Shown one piece after another: positions 6,279 through 7,008 of a stretch of DNA of 7,008 bases. Under the pieces are notes generated by a model. The model was not told the origin of the DNA. It saw only the letters and a program-made list of their open reading frames with translations, and did no database searches. Numbering within the stretch: the first letter of the stretch is position 1; each line of letters opens with the position of its first letter. The position numbers and the translations under genes are program-made. The stretch is from JBEICQ01 sp046297395 (GTDB taxonomy: Bacteria > Bacteroidota > Bacteroidia > UBA4408): positions 1 through 7,008 of the forward strand of contig JBKCNM010000009.1 of assembly GCA_046297395.1 (NCBI GenBank), given 5' to 3'.

Positions 6279-7008
6279 TTATTGTTTCGGCGCCGATTGT
6301 TTAATCACGCCTGCATACCAGCGCAGCAATATCAGGAAAAAAGAAAGAAGGAGTGGTCCGAAAATGATGCCTGCCAGACCGAAGGATTTTATACCGATAA
6401 TCAGTCCGAGCACGGTAACGATGGGATGTACATCGGCGATGCGCTTCTGCATCACAAAACGAAATACATTGTCCACCGTGGAAATAACTATAAGACCAAA
6501 TGCCAGCAGACCAATACCCTTGTATAAATGCTGTTCGGAAATAAGCCATAAACCGGCAGGAATCCATATGAGCGCAGAACCCACCGTGGGAAGAAAACTC
6601 ATCATTCCGGTGGCAATGCCATAGAAGAAGGGATCCGGAAGGCCTGCGAGTGCATATCCACCGGTGGCCACAAGGCCTTGCAGGAGTGCAAGCACAGGGG
6701 CTCCCAATACATTGGAAAATACCTGGGTTTCCATTTCATTTCCCAGTTTTTCGGTGATTTCTTGTTCGATGGGAAGATATGTGTGAATCAGTTGTTCGAT
6801 ACGGCCAGTGTAGAGCAGCATAAAAAAAAGAAAAAAACAGAGCAGGGCAATGTTTCCTAGCATCGCGAATGACATGGATACAATATTGGTGAAAAGACCG
6901 GCGATATGGATTTCCAGGCTTTTGATGTTTTCGGGGGTGAAGATGGTAAAGCGGAGATATTTTTCGCTGATGGCATCCAGGGAAGCAGTGATTTTATTTA
7001 TTTCATCT
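6279..7008 (-). CDS. AI-2E family transporter / permease, C-terminal 242 residues (partial, 5' end outside window)
   Basis: This is a polytopic inner-membrane protein of the AI-2E exporter (PerM/YhhT) family. Members have been linked to autoinducer-2 export or Na+/H+ antiport, but most are uncharacterised, so the substrate is open. The frame is open to the right edge; internal Met codons such as the one at 6875 are not the true start. Counting from the first complete visible codon, there is a soluble stretch (about 1-38) and hydrophobic segments around 45-67, 98-120, 128-156, 164-178 and 195-231. Family marks include FLPTVGSALIWIPAG (about 138-152), STVDNVFRF (176-184, the DNxxR motif), HPIVTVLGLIIGIKSFG (194-210) and IIFGPLLLSF (214-223). 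Family members are usually about 340-370 residues, so roughly 100-130 residues are missing. The stop is 47 bp upstream of the propeller gene on the same strand, compatible with one transcript. Confidence 0.88.
   Translation of the reverse strand, partial: DEINKITASLDAISEKYLRFTIFTPENIKSLEIHIAGLFTNIVSMSFAMLGNIALLCFFLFFMLLYTGRIEQLIHTYLPIEQEITEKLGNEMETQVFSNVLGAPVLALLQGLVATGGYALAGLPDPFFYGIATGMMSFLPTVGSALIWIPAGLWLISEQHLYKGIGLLAFGLIVISTVDNVFRFVMQKRIADVHPIVTVLGLIIGIKSFGLAGIIFGPLLLSFFLILLRWYAGVIKQSAPKQ

Overview
The window looks like an ordinary chromosomal stretch from a member of the Bacteroidota. The evidence is the protein style (SecD with the long Ala/Lys/Asp linker typical of Bacteroidota SecDF, split-E1 pyruvate dehydrogenase with pdhA next to the E2 gene), TAnnTTTG promoter boxes in the divergent intergenic region, and start sites preceded by A/T-rich sequence with no clear Shine-Dalgarno. 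Base composition is moderate and even. I see no integrase, transposase, phage gene, tRNA, rRNA or CRISPR array. I cannot name a genus.

Layout. The left edge (1-1731, minus) is the 5' 577 codons of a SecD/SecDF protein-export gene whose 3' part lies outside the window. A 215 bp divergent intergenic region (1732-1946) holds back-to-back promoter candidates. Reading rightward from it is a two-gene pyruvate dehydrogenase operon: pdhA (E1 alpha, 1947-2948) and, 13 bp later, pdhC (E2 acetyltransferase, 2962-4188). E1 beta and E3 are not in the window. The pdhC 3' end overlaps by 41 bp, tail to tail, a minus-strand block: a GT28/MurG-like glycosyltransferase (4148-5254, TTG start), a secreted Asp-box (BNR-like) beta-propeller protein (5251-6231), and an AI-2E family membrane protein (6279 to beyond the right edge).

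How they work together. PdhA and PdhC belong to one complex: E1 decarboxylates pyruvate and loads the acetyl group on the lipoyl arm of E2, which passes it to CoA. SecDF helps drive the late steps of Sec translocation and is divergent from, not obviously linked to, the dehydrogenase. The propeller gene and the glycosyltransferase overlap by 4 bp (TTGA) and are probably translationally coupled. One product is predicted to be exported and the other cytosolic, and their joint role is unknown. The AI-2E gene may be the upstream member of the same transcript.

I found no convincing undescribed system. The points most worth checking are the coupled propeller/glycosyltransferase pair, the convergent coding overlap and the very short predicted pdhA leader. 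Several genes in the window are partial or need start correction: the naive long pdhA frame would begin upstream of its own promoter.
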